A stretch of 6,766 nucleotides of DNA from Brevundimonas sp. (GCA_022712235.1 JALAGW010000090.1:1-6766); one strand, 5' to 3'. Counted from the first letter of the stretch, positions 1 through 6,435 are shown. Notes: generated by a model from the letters alone, not told the origin. Made by a program: numbers and translations.

Positions 1-243
1 GGCGGCGCCTGGCTGATGGGCCTCGGCCATTTCGTCTTCCTCGGCATCGGCATGGACCTGCCCGGCGCCCTGGCCCTGATCGGTCTACTGACCCTGCTCT
101 TCCTGCGACCGCTCAGCCCGCCCGTCAGCGCGATCCGTCCTGTGCTGATCGGGGCCGCCGCCTGCCTGATCCTCGCCTGCGGCCTCACCTTCGCCGCGCG
201 TTTCGCCGAGCCGACGCCCGCCGTGGCCGAGGCCTTGCCCTGA
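1..243 (+). CDS. C-terminal part of an integral membrane protein (5' end outside window)
   Basis: An open frame runs from the first base of the window to a TGA at 241-243, followed at once by an in-frame TAG. The 80 visible residues are very hydrophobic. There are two to three likely membrane segments: roughly GHFVFLGIG into LALIGLLTLLFL, and then VLIGAAACLILACGLTFAA. A short polar tail, EPTPAVAEALP, ends the protein. The true start lies upstream, so the ATG at 16 is probably internal. I do not recognise the family from this fragment. The next gene, an epimerase for envelope sugar nucleotides, starts 46 bp downstream on the same strand. That leaves open a role in envelope polysaccharide work, but nothing in the visible residues shows it. 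Confidence 0.7.
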   Translation, partial: GGAWLMGLGHFVFLGIGMDLPGALALIGLLTLLFLRPLSPPVSAIRPVLIGAAACLILACGLTFAARFAEPTPAVAEALP

Positions 244-253
244 TAGCCGCCCG

Positions 254-282
254 CTGGCGAAACCGCATCCAACCGTCTATCG
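254..282 (+). promoter_or_regulatory. Possible promoter of the epimerase gene, close to the start codon
   Basis: CTGGCGA (254-260), a 14-nt spacer and GTCTATCG (275-282) partly match the Caulobacter housekeeping pattern TTGACGS / GCTANAWC. The -10-like element ends only 7 nt before the ATG at 290 and there is no Shine-Dalgarno sequence, so a transcript from here would be leaderless or nearly so. The -35 match is only 4 of 7, so this is tentative. Confidence 0.3.
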
Positions 283-289
283 CAGCCTG

Positions 290-1312
290 ATGTTCCACGA
301 TCCCGTTCTCGTCACCGGCTCGGCCGGCTTCATCGGCTTCCACACCGCCCAGCGGCTACTGGCGCGCGGCGAGACGGTCATCGGTCTGGACAACCTCAAC
401 GCCTACTACGACCCGGCGCTCAAGCAGGCTCGTCTGGCCCAGCTTCAGGCCTACCCCGCCTATCGCCACTACACGCTGGATCTGGCAGACCGCGCCGGCG
501 TCGCCGGCCTCTTCGCCGAGCACAGGCCGCGTCGCGTCGTCCACCTCGCCGCCCAGGCCGGGGTCCGCTACAGCCTCGAAGCGCCCGAAACCTATGTGGA
601 TTCCAACGTCGTCGGCTTCCTCAGCATCCTAGAGGGCTGCCGCGCCGTTCAGGCGAGCAACCTTGTCTTCGCCTCCACCAGTTCGGTCTTCGGCGCCAAC
701 GCCGCCCTGCCGTTTTCGGTGCGCGACCCGGCGGACCACCCCCTGACCGTCTATGCGGCGACCAAGCTGGCCAATGAAGCCATGGCCCATTCCTACGCCC
801 ACCTGTTCGGCTTCCCGGCCACGGGCCTGCGCTTCTTCACCGTCTATGGACCGTGGGGGCGCCCGGACATGGCCCTGTTCAAATTCACCCGCGCCATCCT
901 CAAGGACGAGCCGATCGACGTCTACGGCGAGGGCAAGATGTCGCGCGACTTCACCTATGTGGACGACATCGTCACCGGCGTAGTCGCCGCCCTGGACCGT
1001 CCCGCCGCTGTCGATCCGACCTGGGACGCCAGGGCTCCCAACCCCGCCACCAGCGGCGTCGCCCCCTGGCGCATCCTCAACCTCGGCGCCGGCCGTCCGG
1101 TCGCCCTGATGCGCTACATCGAAGTGCTGGAGGAAAAGCTGGGTCGCAAGGCGAAGCTGAACCTCATGCCCATGCAGGACGGCGACGTGGCCAATACCGA
1201 GGCCGATGTCGCCGACACCCTGTCCGCACTCGATTATGCCCCTTCGACCCCGGTCGAGGACGGCGTCGGCCGTTTCGTCGACTGGTACTGCAACTTCTAC
1301 CGCGAGAACTGA
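290..1312 (+). CDS. NAD-dependent epimerase, UDP-glucuronate 4-epimerase type
   Basis: This 340-residue protein is an extended short-chain dehydrogenase/reductase. It most likely interconverts UDP-glucuronate and UDP-galacturonate in the cytoplasm, supplying acidic sugars for lipopolysaccharide or capsule. The NAD-binding motif TGSAGFIG is at residues 9-16, followed by LDNLNAYYDP at 33-42, which is typical of the glucuronate epimerase subgroup. The substrate-side block HLAAQAGVRYS is at 85-95. The catalytic elements are the STSS serine/threonine run at 129-132 and YAATK (Tyr155, Lys159). RFFTVYGPWGRPDMA at 181-195 and SRDFTYVDDIV at 218-228 are further family blocks. The length is normal for the family (about 320-350). 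The ATG at 290 puts the Rossmann strand directly at the N-terminus, as expected, although no Shine-Dalgarno sequence precedes it. Substrate is inferred from the subgroup motifs; a related nucleotide-sugar epimerase remains possible. Confidence 0.88.
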   Translation: MFHDPVLVTGSAGFIGFHTAQRLLARGETVIGLDNLNAYYDPALKQARLAQLQAYPAYRHYTLDLADRAGVAGLFAEHRPRRVVHLAAQAGVRYSLEAPETYVDSNVVGFLSILEGCRAVQASNLVFASTSSVFGANAALPFSVRDPADHPLTVYAATKLANEAMAHSYAHLFGFPATGLRFFTVYGPWGRPDMALFKFTRAILKDEPIDVYGEGKMSRDFTYVDDIVTGVVAALDRPAAVDPTWDARAPNPATSGVAPWRILNLGAGRPVALMRYIEVLEEKLGRKAKLNLMPMQDGDVANTEADVADTLSALDYAPSTPVEDGVGRFVDWYCNFYREN

Positions 1313-1369
1313 CACAGCCGGGCGCCCGACGAGCCCGTCACTTCATAGCAGCAAGAAATGGAAACGCCC

Positions 1370-1445
<76 letters not shown>

Positions 1446-1464
1446 GACCGACAGGCAGAAGCGG

Positions 1465-1494
1465 GAGATAGAGGGCGGCGCGGGGGGGTGTCAA
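1465..1494 (-). promoter_or_regulatory. Promoter of the tRNA-Ala gene
   Basis: Reading the minus strand, a perfect TTGACA -35 box (1494-1489) is followed by TCTATCTC (1472-1465), which matches 6 of 8 positions of the Caulobacter -10 pattern GCTANAWC. The spacing is about 16 nt from the hexamer, within or near the usual range. The -10 element ends about 20 nt before the mature tRNA 5' end, which leaves a short leader for RNase P to remove. A C-rich spacer (seven C in a row) separates the boxes. Confidence 0.6.
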
Positions 1495-1512
1495 CGGGTC
1501 GCGGAGGAATCC

Positions 1513-1541
1513 TTGGCGTTCCTGAAAGGCCCCGCTAGAAA
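1513..1541 (+). promoter_or_regulatory. Promoter of the yggT-family gene
   Basis: TTGGCGT (1513-1519), 14 nt and GCTAGAAA (1534-1541) match the Caulobacter housekeeping consensus TTGACGS-N10-14-GCTANAWC at 5 of 7 and 7 of 8 positions. Transcription would begin near 1548-1550, giving a leader of about 20 nt that contains the AAAGGA ribosome-binding site. The promoter position argues against translation from the upstream TTG at 1513. Confidence 0.55.
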
Positions 1542-1569
1542 CGGGTCTGCATTCAAAGGAACTTCGTTC

Positions 1570-1899
1570 ATGGGCATCGGCGCCGGCGTCATCGGCTTCA
1601 TCTTCTTCGTGCTGGGCGCTCTGCTGCAGCTTCTGCTCTTCGCCATCATCGCCAATGCGATCCTCAGCTGGCTGTTCGCCTTCGACGTCATCAACTACCG
1701 CAACCGCTTCGTGGCCCAGGTGGCCGAGTTCCTGGACCGGTTCACCAGTCCGATCCTGGCGCCGCTGCGCCGCGTGATCCCGCCGCTGGGCGGCATCGAC
1801 CTGACGCCGATCGTGGCCCTGCTGATCATCCAGGGCGTGCAGGGCTATCTGCTGCCGCCGCTGCACGTCGCGGCGCTGGGCCTCGTCGGCGCCTACTGA
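1570..1899 (+). CDS. YggT family membrane protein
   Basis: The 109-residue protein belongs to the YggT family of small inner-membrane proteins. Their exact function is unsettled; relatives in other bacteria have been linked to osmotic tolerance and, in YlmG forms, to division-related loci. A first membrane segment spans about residues 5-37 (VIGFIFFVLGALLQLLLFAIIANAILSW, possibly one long helix). The family's polar segment follows: INYRNRFVAQVAEFLDRFTSPILAPLRRVIPPLGGIDLTPIVALL (41-85), with the hallmark T-P-L-PLRR-P-GG-DL-P pattern. A second segment covers about 79-95. The length is normal for the family. The ATG at 1570 is chosen because AAAGGA (1555-1560) lies 9 nt upstream and because the upstream TTG at 1513 falls inside the predicted promoter. 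The gene appears to be a single-gene unit. Confidence 0.88.
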   Translation: MGIGAGVIGFIFFVLGALLQLLLFAIIANAILSWLFAFDVINYRNRFVAQVAEFLDRFTSPILAPLRRVIPPLGGIDLTPIVALLIIQGVQGYLLPPLHVAALGLVGAY

Positions 1900-1960
1900 G
1901 GCGAAACGTTGAGGCGAGGACACGGCGGTCAGGAATCTTAATCCGGCCGCATTCCGCCCC

Positions 1961-1988
1961 TTGCGCGCGGCGGGCGGGCTCCTAAGGT
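1961..1988 (+). promoter_or_regulatory. Possible promoter of the 3-hydroxyacyl-CoA dehydrogenase gene
   Basis: TTGCGCG (1961-1967), 13 nt and CCTAAGGT (1981-1988) have the spacing of a Caulobacter housekeeping promoter, with a good -35 and a weak -10 element. Transcription would begin about 20-25 nt before the ATG at 2019. A GAATC (GANTC) site of the kind methylated by CcrM lies just upstream at 1933-1937. The weak -10 keeps the call tentative. Confidence 0.35.
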
Positions 1989-2018
1989 GCCCGCGACGGG
2001 TCCCGACGGGACCGCAGA

Positions 2019-2909
2019 ATGCGCGTATTTATGACCACGATCAGGACAGTCGCCATTATCGGCGCCGGGCAAATGGGTTCGGGCATCGCTCAGGCGGTGG
2101 CCTCCGGCGGCTATGAGGTGCGGCTCTACGACCTGTCGGCCGAGCGGATTCCCCTGGCCCTCGGCGAGATCGCGGCCAGCCTGGCGCGGCGCGCCGCGCG
2201 CGGCCTGACGACCGCAGCCGAGGCCGACGCCGCCCTGGCCCGCATCCAGCCCGTCGCGTCGTTGGCCGAGGCGGCCAAGGCTGATCTCGTCATCGAGGCG
2301 GCGTCCGAGGACGAGGCGGTCAAGAAGGCGGTCTTCGTCGATCTTCTGCCGCACCTGGACCCGGACACCCTGCTGGCGTCCAACACCTCGTCCATTTCGA
2401 TCACCCGCCTGGCCTCGGTCAGCGACCGGCCCGACCGCTTCATCGGCCTGCACTTCATGAAGCCGGCGCCGACGATGAAGCTGGTCGAGATCGTGCGCGG
2501 CATCGCCACCTCGGCCGCCACCTACGAGGCCGCCGTCGCCTTCGCCGAGAGCCTGGGCAAGATCACCACCGAGTCCGAGGATTTCCCCGCCTTCATCGTC
2601 AACCGCATCCTGGTGCCGATGATGAACGAAGCCATCTATGTCCTCTATGAGGGCGTGGGCGACGTCACCTCGATCGACAAGGCGCTGAAGCTGGGCGCCA
2701 ACCACCCGATGGGGCCGCTGGAATTGGCTGACTTCATGGGTCTGGACGTGGTTCTGGCCATCATGAACGTGCTGTATGACGGCTTGGCCGACAGCAAGTA
2801 CCGCCCCTGCCCACTGCTGGTGAAATATGTCGAGGCCGGCTGGCTGGGCAAGAAGAGCGGTCGCGGCTTCTATGACTATTCCGGCGCCGCGCCGGTTCCG
2901 ACCCGCTGA
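2019..2909 (+). CDS. 3-hydroxyacyl-CoA (3-hydroxybutyryl-CoA) dehydrogenase
   Basis: The enzyme oxidises (3S)-3-hydroxyacyl-CoA to 3-ketoacyl-CoA with NAD(P), or runs in reverse, in the cytoplasm. Its likely pathways are beta-oxidation or butyryl-CoA/polyhydroxybutyrate metabolism. The 296 residues match the compact single-function family (about 280-300). The NAD-binding GAGQMGSG starts at residue 15, and the strand-2 acid is Asp38 in LYDLS. The catalytic residues are Ser124 (SNTSS), His145 (LHFMKP), Glu157 (LVEIV) and Asn195 (IVNRI). The intervals between them (21, 12 and 50) equal those of the human enzyme's Ser137, His158, Glu170 and Asn208. The C-terminal dimerisation domain has the usual NHPMGPLELADFMGLD and GKKSGRGFYDY blocks. 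A second ATG at 2031 gives MTTIRTVAIIGAG, which is also family-like; neither start has a strong ribosome-binding site. The stop overlaps the next start codon. Confidence 0.93.
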   Translation: MRVFMTTIRTVAIIGAGQMGSGIAQAVASGGYEVRLYDLSAERIPLALGEIAASLARRAARGLTTAAEADAALARIQPVASLAEAAKADLVIEAASEDEAVKKAVFVDLLPHLDPDTLLASNTSSISITRLASVSDRPDRFIGLHFMKPAPTMKLVEIVRGIATSAATYEAAVAFAESLGKITTESEDFPAFIVNRILVPMMNEAIYVLYEGVGDVTSIDKALKLGANHPMGPLELADFMGLDVVLAIMNVLYDGLADSKYRPCPLLVKYVEAGWLGKKSGRGFYDYSGAAPVPTR

Positions 2910-3472
2910 TGTCGCGCTTCGACCGGATCGAGGATCTGCCGGGCCTCAAGCGCGTGGCGCCGCAGCGCTCGACGCAAAGGTTCGTGCTGGCGGCCCTGGC
3001 CGCCGCCGCCTGGCCGCCGTTGATCGTCACCCTGATCGTCTGGCCGCCCGAGAACTGGGCCTCGGGCGTCGATACCGACTGGCGGCTGGTGCTGCTGGTG
3101 CTGGGTCTGATCGCCGCCCCCCTCGGCCTGTGGATGCTGCGCCAGACCCATGCGCGGGTCGGCCGTCCGTCGACGCGGCTGGGCGTGGTCTGCCGCTTCA
3201 TGGTCTTCGGCGGACTTCTGGCCGCCGCCGTCCAGACCCTGATCGCCGTGGTCATGTCCCTTCTGTCGGTGATCGCCTCGCAGAGCTTGGTCCAGGGCCT
3301 CGGCGCGATGGAAACCACCCTGCTGATCTTCGGCGTCGCCGGCCTGCCCCTGGCGGTGCTGGTGGGCGTCAGCTACGCCCTGTGGGCGGGCCTGTGCGCA
3401 GCCTTCATCGCGTTTACGCCCGCGCCGGTCGTCAAGGGCCGCATGGGCCTGATGCAAAACGGCGCCGGCTGA
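2909..3472 (+). CDS. Hypothetical multi-pass membrane protein, coupled to the dehydrogenase gene
   Basis: The ATG shares one base with the preceding TGA (TGATG at 2907-2911), so translation is probably coupled to the dehydrogenase. The 187 residues begin with a charged cytoplasmic-type segment (MSRFDRIEDLPGLKRVAPQRSTQR). Hydrophobic stretches follow at about 25-45, 59-78, 92-122 and 136-168; the last two are long enough to hold more than one helix. The short loop at 79-91 is basic (RQTHARVGRPSTR), suggesting it faces the cytoplasm. The tail PAPVVKGRMGLMQNGAG is short and polar. I do not recognise a family and see no catalytic motif. Base composition and codon use match the neighbours. The tight overlap makes a real gene likely, but the function is unknown and the coupling alone does not show a role in acyl-CoA metabolism. 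Confidence 0.75.
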   Translation: MSRFDRIEDLPGLKRVAPQRSTQRFVLAALAAAAWPPLIVTLIVWPPENWASGVDTDWRLVLLVLGLIAAPLGLWMLRQTHARVGRPSTRLGVVCRFMVFGGLLAAAVQTLIAVVMSLLSVIASQSLVQGLGAMETTLLIFGVAGLPLAVLVGVSYALWAGLCAAFIAFTPAPVVKGRMGLMQNGAG

Positions 3473-3492
3473 CATTACACGGATTTAAGGTG

Positions 3493-3540
3493 CCCCGGCC
3501 GGACCAGGCCTGCATGAGCATCCGGCCTGCCGGGGGAGAG
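3493..3540 (+). promoter_or_regulatory. Hairpin that would cover the ribosome-binding site of the DUF418 gene
   Basis: CCCCGG (3493-3498) can pair with CCGGGG (3530-3535), and CAGGCC (3505-3510) with GGCCTG (3524-3529). This gives a 12-bp interrupted stem with a 6-nt bulge on one side and a 13-nt loop. The Shine-Dalgarno sequence GGGGGAGAG (3532-3540), about 8-10 nt before the ATG at 3549, is partly inside the stem. A competing perfect stem, GGCCGGA (3497-3503) with TCCGGCC (3521-3527), would leave that site free. The two folds share bases and exclude each other. Regulation by this structure is inference; GC-rich DNA forms such stems easily. Confidence 0.35.
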
Positions 3541-3548
3541 CCGACGCC

Positions 3549-4784
3549 ATGACCGACCAGACTCTTGTCACGGACAGGCCGCAGCCCGTGGCCGCAAACG
3601 CCCGTATCCAGACCCTGGACGTGCTGCGCGGGGTCGCCGTCCTGGGCATCCTGGCGGTCAACGCCGCAGCCTTCGCCCTGCCCATGGATGCGGCCATGGC
3701 GCCCGAGCAGTCGCCCTTTCCCCTGATCGGCGCCTCGGCCCTGGCCCACTGGACGGTCGAGGTCTTCTTCCATCAGAAGTTCGTCACCCTGTTTTCCATG
3801 CTGTTCGGCGTGTCGATCTTCCTGGTCGGCGGTGAGCACGGGGACGAACCACGCGGGCGGCTGCTGCGGCGACGCCTGTTCTGGCTGGCCCTGTTCGGCC
3901 TGATCCACGGCGCCGCCTTCTGGTACGGCGACATCCTGCTGCTCTATGCCTGGTCCGGGCTGTTCGTGATGTTGATGCGGTCCATGTCGGCGCGCTCGCT
4001 GATCCTGTTCGGCGCCGCCGCCACCCTGGCGCTGGCGACCCTGCAGGCGGCCACGATGTGGATGACAGTCAACGGCCCCGCCCTTCTGGTCGACGCCTTG
4101 AGCGATGAGTCCATGAGCCTGGCCGAGGGCGCGGTCTCAGCCAGCATAGCCGCCTATCGCAGCGGCTGGCCCGCCGGACTGATCGAGAATCTCAAGGCCT
4201 GGGGCATCCTTCAGAGCGCCAGCCTGTTCGGCTATGTCTTCGCCACCGTCCCGCTGATGATGCTGGGTCTGGGCCTGTTCAAGGCCGGCTTCTTCCACGG
4301 CCGCATGCCGACGCGCCTCTATCTGGCCCTGATCGCGGTCGGCGGCGTCATCCTGGCGGTTCTGGGCCTGCTGGAATGGCGCGAGATCATTGCCGACCCC
4401 AAGGTTCAGGCCACCGGCGGCTGGGCCAAGGTCGTCGCCTCCTACCCGATCTTCATCACCCTGGCCTACGCCAGCGCCCTGATCCTGCTGACCACGCGCG
4501 GCCTGGGCATGGTGCGCCGGATCTTCGCCCCCGTCGGACGAATGGCCTTCACCAACTACCTGAGCCAGACGCTCATCATGACCACCCTCTTCTCCATGCC
4601 CTGGGGACCGCGCCTGATGGGGCAGGTCGATTATCCGGGCCAGTGGGCCATCGTCGCCGCCATCTGGGCCCTGCAGTTGATCTGGTCGCCGTTGTGGTTG
4701 AGCCGCTTCCGCATGGGGCCGCTGGAGTGGCTGTGGCGGCGCCTCAGCTATGGCCGCGACCTGCCTCTTCGGCGCGAAGCCTGA
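3549..4784 (+). CDS. DUF418 domain (YeiB-like) membrane protein
   Basis: The 411-residue polytopic membrane protein has the two-part layout of DUF418/YeiB proteins. The N-terminal block IQTLDVLRGVAVLGILAVN (20-38) resembles the start of membrane acyltransferase-like domains. FSMLFGVSIFLVGGE (82-96), RRRLFWLALFGLIHG (107-121) and GDILLLYAWSGLFVML (127-142) are family blocks. The DUF418 domain proper covers about 220-405, with FAPVGRMAFTNYLSQTLIMTTLF (326-348), PLWLSRFRMGPLEWLWRRLSYG (381-402) and a short basic tail. About ten hydrophobic segments are visible. No biochemical role is established for the family; transport or acyl transfer is only suggested. The ATG at 3549 follows a GGGGGAGAG ribosome-binding site. 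The gene lies 76 bp after the previous one, so it may share its transcript or start its own. Nothing looks truncated. Confidence 0.88.
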   Translation: MTDQTLVTDRPQPVAANARIQTLDVLRGVAVLGILAVNAAAFALPMDAAMAPEQSPFPLIGASALAHWTVEVFFHQKFVTLFSMLFGVSIFLVGGEHGDEPRGRLLRRRLFWLALFGLIHGAAFWYGDILLLYAWSGLFVMLMRSMSARSLILFGAAATLALATLQAATMWMTVNGPALLVDALSDESMSLAEGAVSASIAAYRSGWPAGLIENLKAWGILQSASLFGYVFATVPLMMLGLGLFKAGFFHGRMPTRLYLALIAVGGVILAVLGLLEWREIIADPKVQATGGWAKVVASYPIFITLAYASALILLTTRGLGMVRRIFAPVGRMAFTNYLSQTLIMTTLFSMPWGPRLMGQVDYPGQWAIVAAIWALQLIWSPLWLSRFRMGPLEWLWRRLSYGRDLPLRREA

Positions 4785-4792
4785 GGCGCAAG

Positions 4793-4820
4793 TTGCAGCC
4801 GGTCCGCCGATGGCTTAATC
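4793..4820 (+). promoter_or_regulatory. Promoter of hisS, giving a probable leaderless mRNA
   Basis: TTGCAGC (4793-4799), 13 nt and GCTTAATC (4813-4820) fit the Caulobacter housekeeping consensus TTGACGS-N10-14-GCTANAWC, with 7 of 8 matches in the -10 element. The -10 element ends 7 nt before the hisS ATG at 4828, so transcription should begin at or next to the A of the start codon. There is no Shine-Dalgarno sequence before the ATG (GCGCGGC), as expected for a leaderless message. Confidence 0.6.
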
Positions 4821-4827
4821 GCGCGGC

Positions 4828-6321
4828 ATGACCGACGAAGCCCCCATCCGCCCCGAAGCCCGCTCACCGCGCGGGTTCGCCGACCGTCGCGGCCGCGACC
4901 TGACCGCCGAGCGCCGCATCGTCGCGCGCGTGTCCGAGGTCTATGAGCGCTGGGGCTTCGAACCTCTGGAGACCCCGGCGTTTGAATACGCCGACGCCCT
5001 GGGCAAGTTCCTGCCCGACGCCGACCGTCCCAACGAGGGCGTCTTCGCGATGCAGGACGACGCCGGTTCGGACGAGCCGGGCGAGTGGATGGCCCTGCGC
5101 TATGACCACACCGCCCCCCTGGCCCGCTTCGCCGCCCAGAACTGGGAGACCCTGCCCAAGCCCTTCCGTCGCTATGCCTATGGTCCGGTGTGGCGCAACG
5201 AAAAGCCCGGCCCCGGCCGCTTCCGCGAGTTCTGGCAGTGCGACGCCGACACCGTCGGCTCGGACCGGCCCGAGGCCGACGCCGAGATCATCGCCATGGC
5301 CTGCGAAGGCCTGCGCGCCGCCGGTCTGGGCGACGGCCAGTCGGTGATCCGCGTCTCCAACCGCAAGCTGTTCGACGGCCTGTTCGACGCTGGCGGCGTG
5401 ACCGATGCGGTCCAGCGCCTGACCGCCCTGCGCGCCGTCGACAAGTATGACCGGCTGGGCCTCGACGGCGTCCGCGCCCTGCTGGGCGAAGGGCGAATGG
5501 ATGAATCCGGCGACTACACCAAGGGCGCCCGCCTGCCCGCCGCCGTGATCGGCGCGGTCGAGGCCTTCCTCGTTTCCGCCGAGACCCCCGGCCTGAGCCG
5601 CGCGGGCGTGCTGGACGCCGTGGCCAAGGCCGGCGCGTCTCTGGGGGCCGCAGGCGAAGCGGCTCTGGCCGAACTGTCCGCCATCGACCGCGCCCTGACC
5701 GCCATGCGCGTCGGGGAGGCCGAGGTGAGGTTCGACCCGACCATCGTGCGCGGTCTGGAATACTACACCGGCGCCGTGTTCGAGGCCGAGCTGCTGCTGG
5801 ACACCAGGGACGACAAGGGCCGCACCGTGCGCTTCGGCTCCATCGGCGGGGGCGGTCGCTATGACGACCTGGTGGCGCGCTTCACCGGTCAGTCCGTGCC
5901 GGCCACCGGCTTCTCGTTCGGCGTGTCGCGCTTGGCCTCGGCCCTGCGCGCCGCCGGTCGCGGCGCCGACGATGCGACGCGCGGCCCGGTCGTGGTCATC
6001 GTCTTCTCCGAGGACGACATGCAGCACTATCTCGACGCCGTGTCCGAACTGCGCGCGGCCGGCATCGCCGCCGAGCTCTATCTGGGCCGCGCCGGCATGA
6101 AGGCGCAGATGAAATACGCCGACCGTCGCGGATCGCCCGCCGCGGTCATCCTGGGCGGCGACGAACTGGCCGCCGGCGAAGTCACCATCAAGGATCTGGA
6201 CGCCGGACGCGCCCGCGCCGCCGCCATCGCCGACAACGAGGCCTGGAAGGCCGAACGCCCCGGCCAGCAGAAGGTCGCCCGCGGCGAACTGGTGGCCGCC
6301 GTCCGCGCCATTATCGAATAA
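4828..6321 (+). CDS. hisS: Histidyl-tRNA synthetase, alphaproteobacterial type
   Basis: This class II aminoacyl-tRNA synthetase charges tRNA-His with histidine using ATP in the cytoplasm. Of its 497 residues, GFEPLETPAFEY (43-54) is the motif 1 region and RYDHTAPLARF (91-101) follows. Motif 2 is at 116-144 (YAYGPVWRNEKPGPGRFREF, then WQCDADTVG), with the ATP-binding Arg123 and Glu125. The histidine-specific motifs are RGLEYYTG (308-315) and SIGGGGRYDDL (338-348). Motif 3 is ATGFSFGVSRL (359-369). The anticodon-binding domain covers about 386-497, with GRAGMKAQMKYADRRGSPAAVILGG-like sequence typical of the family. It is longer than the roughly 420-residue E. coli type. In the motif 2 loop it reads KPGPGR where E. 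coli has RPQKGR, as in the alphaproteobacterial branch that charges tRNA-His lacking G-1. The ATG at 4828 follows a predicted promoter so closely that the mRNA is probably leaderless. Confidence 0.96.
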   Translation: MTDEAPIRPEARSPRGFADRRGRDLTAERRIVARVSEVYERWGFEPLETPAFEYADALGKFLPDADRPNEGVFAMQDDAGSDEPGEWMALRYDHTAPLARFAAQNWETLPKPFRRYAYGPVWRNEKPGPGRFREFWQCDADTVGSDRPEADAEIIAMACEGLRAAGLGDGQSVIRVSNRKLFDGLFDAGGVTDAVQRLTALRAVDKYDRLGLDGVRALLGEGRMDESGDYTKGARLPAAVIGAVEAFLVSAETPGLSRAGVLDAVAKAGASLGAAGEAALAELSAIDRALTAMRVGEAEVRFDPTIVRGLEYYTGAVFEAELLLDTRDDKGRTVRFGSIGGGGRYDDLVARFTGQSVPATGFSFGVSRLASALRAAGRGADDATRGPVVVIVFSEDDMQHYLDAVSELRAAGIAAELYLGRAGMKAQMKYADRRGSPAAVILGGDELAAGEVTIKDLDAGRARAAAIADNEAWKAERPGQQKVARGELVAAVRAIIE

Positions 6322-6331
6322 GCTTCGATAA
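6309..6331 (+). repeat. Palindrome copy 1 (CATTATCGAA-N5-TTCGATAA) over the hisS stop codon
   Basis: TTATCGAA (6311-6318) and TTCGATAA (6324-6331) form a perfect 8-bp inverted repeat around TAAGC, which contains the hisS stop codon TAA. The core CATTATCGAA-N5-TTCGATA recurs identically at 6601-6622 except for the 5-nt spacer. There is no T tract after it, so it is not a standard terminator. It could be a protein-binding site or an RNA hairpin at the 3' end of the hisS message. Confidence 0.75.
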
Positions 6332-6435
6332 AATCCACGTCGCAGACATGGGTTATCAACGTTTAGTCATAAATGGCTGCTTTTTGACGTTGGCATTGAT
6401 TGACTTGGACCCGGCCTTCGCGTCATTTGGTCTCA

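Noticed and set aside
629..1315. A long minus-strand open frame (228 codons) opposite the epimerase gene
   Set aside because: It lies opposite a gene with complete family motifs and its translation (runs of G, V, D, Q, H) is typical of antisense reading in GC-rich DNA.
1319..1328. Palindrome CGGGCGCCCG as a terminator for the tRNA-Ala or epimerase transcript
   Set aside because: It has no loop to form a proper hairpin and no T tract on either strand.
1513..1569. TTG start at 1513 that would add 19 residues to the YggT protein, with GGAGGA just upstream
   Set aside because: The TTG is part of a good promoter -35 element, the extra residues do not look like the family, and the ATG at 1570 has AAAGGA at suitable spacing and gives the normal family length.
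1983..3495. The 10-mer TAAGGTGCCC occurring before two genes (1983-1992 and 3486-3495) as a shared regulatory element
   Set aside because: The distances to the start codons differ (about 26 and 53 nt), the second copy lacks a -35 box at proper spacing, and a 10-base match of GC-rich sequence in a window this size could be chance.
4864..6027. A 387-codon minus-strand open frame opposite hisS
   Set aside because: It is the antisense shadow of hisS; the translation has biased, low-complexity composition and no recognisable domain.
6311..6331. The palindrome at the hisS stop codon as the hisS terminator
   Set aside because: The stem is short and AT-rich and is followed by AATCC, not a T tract; a much better terminator lies at 6515-6552.
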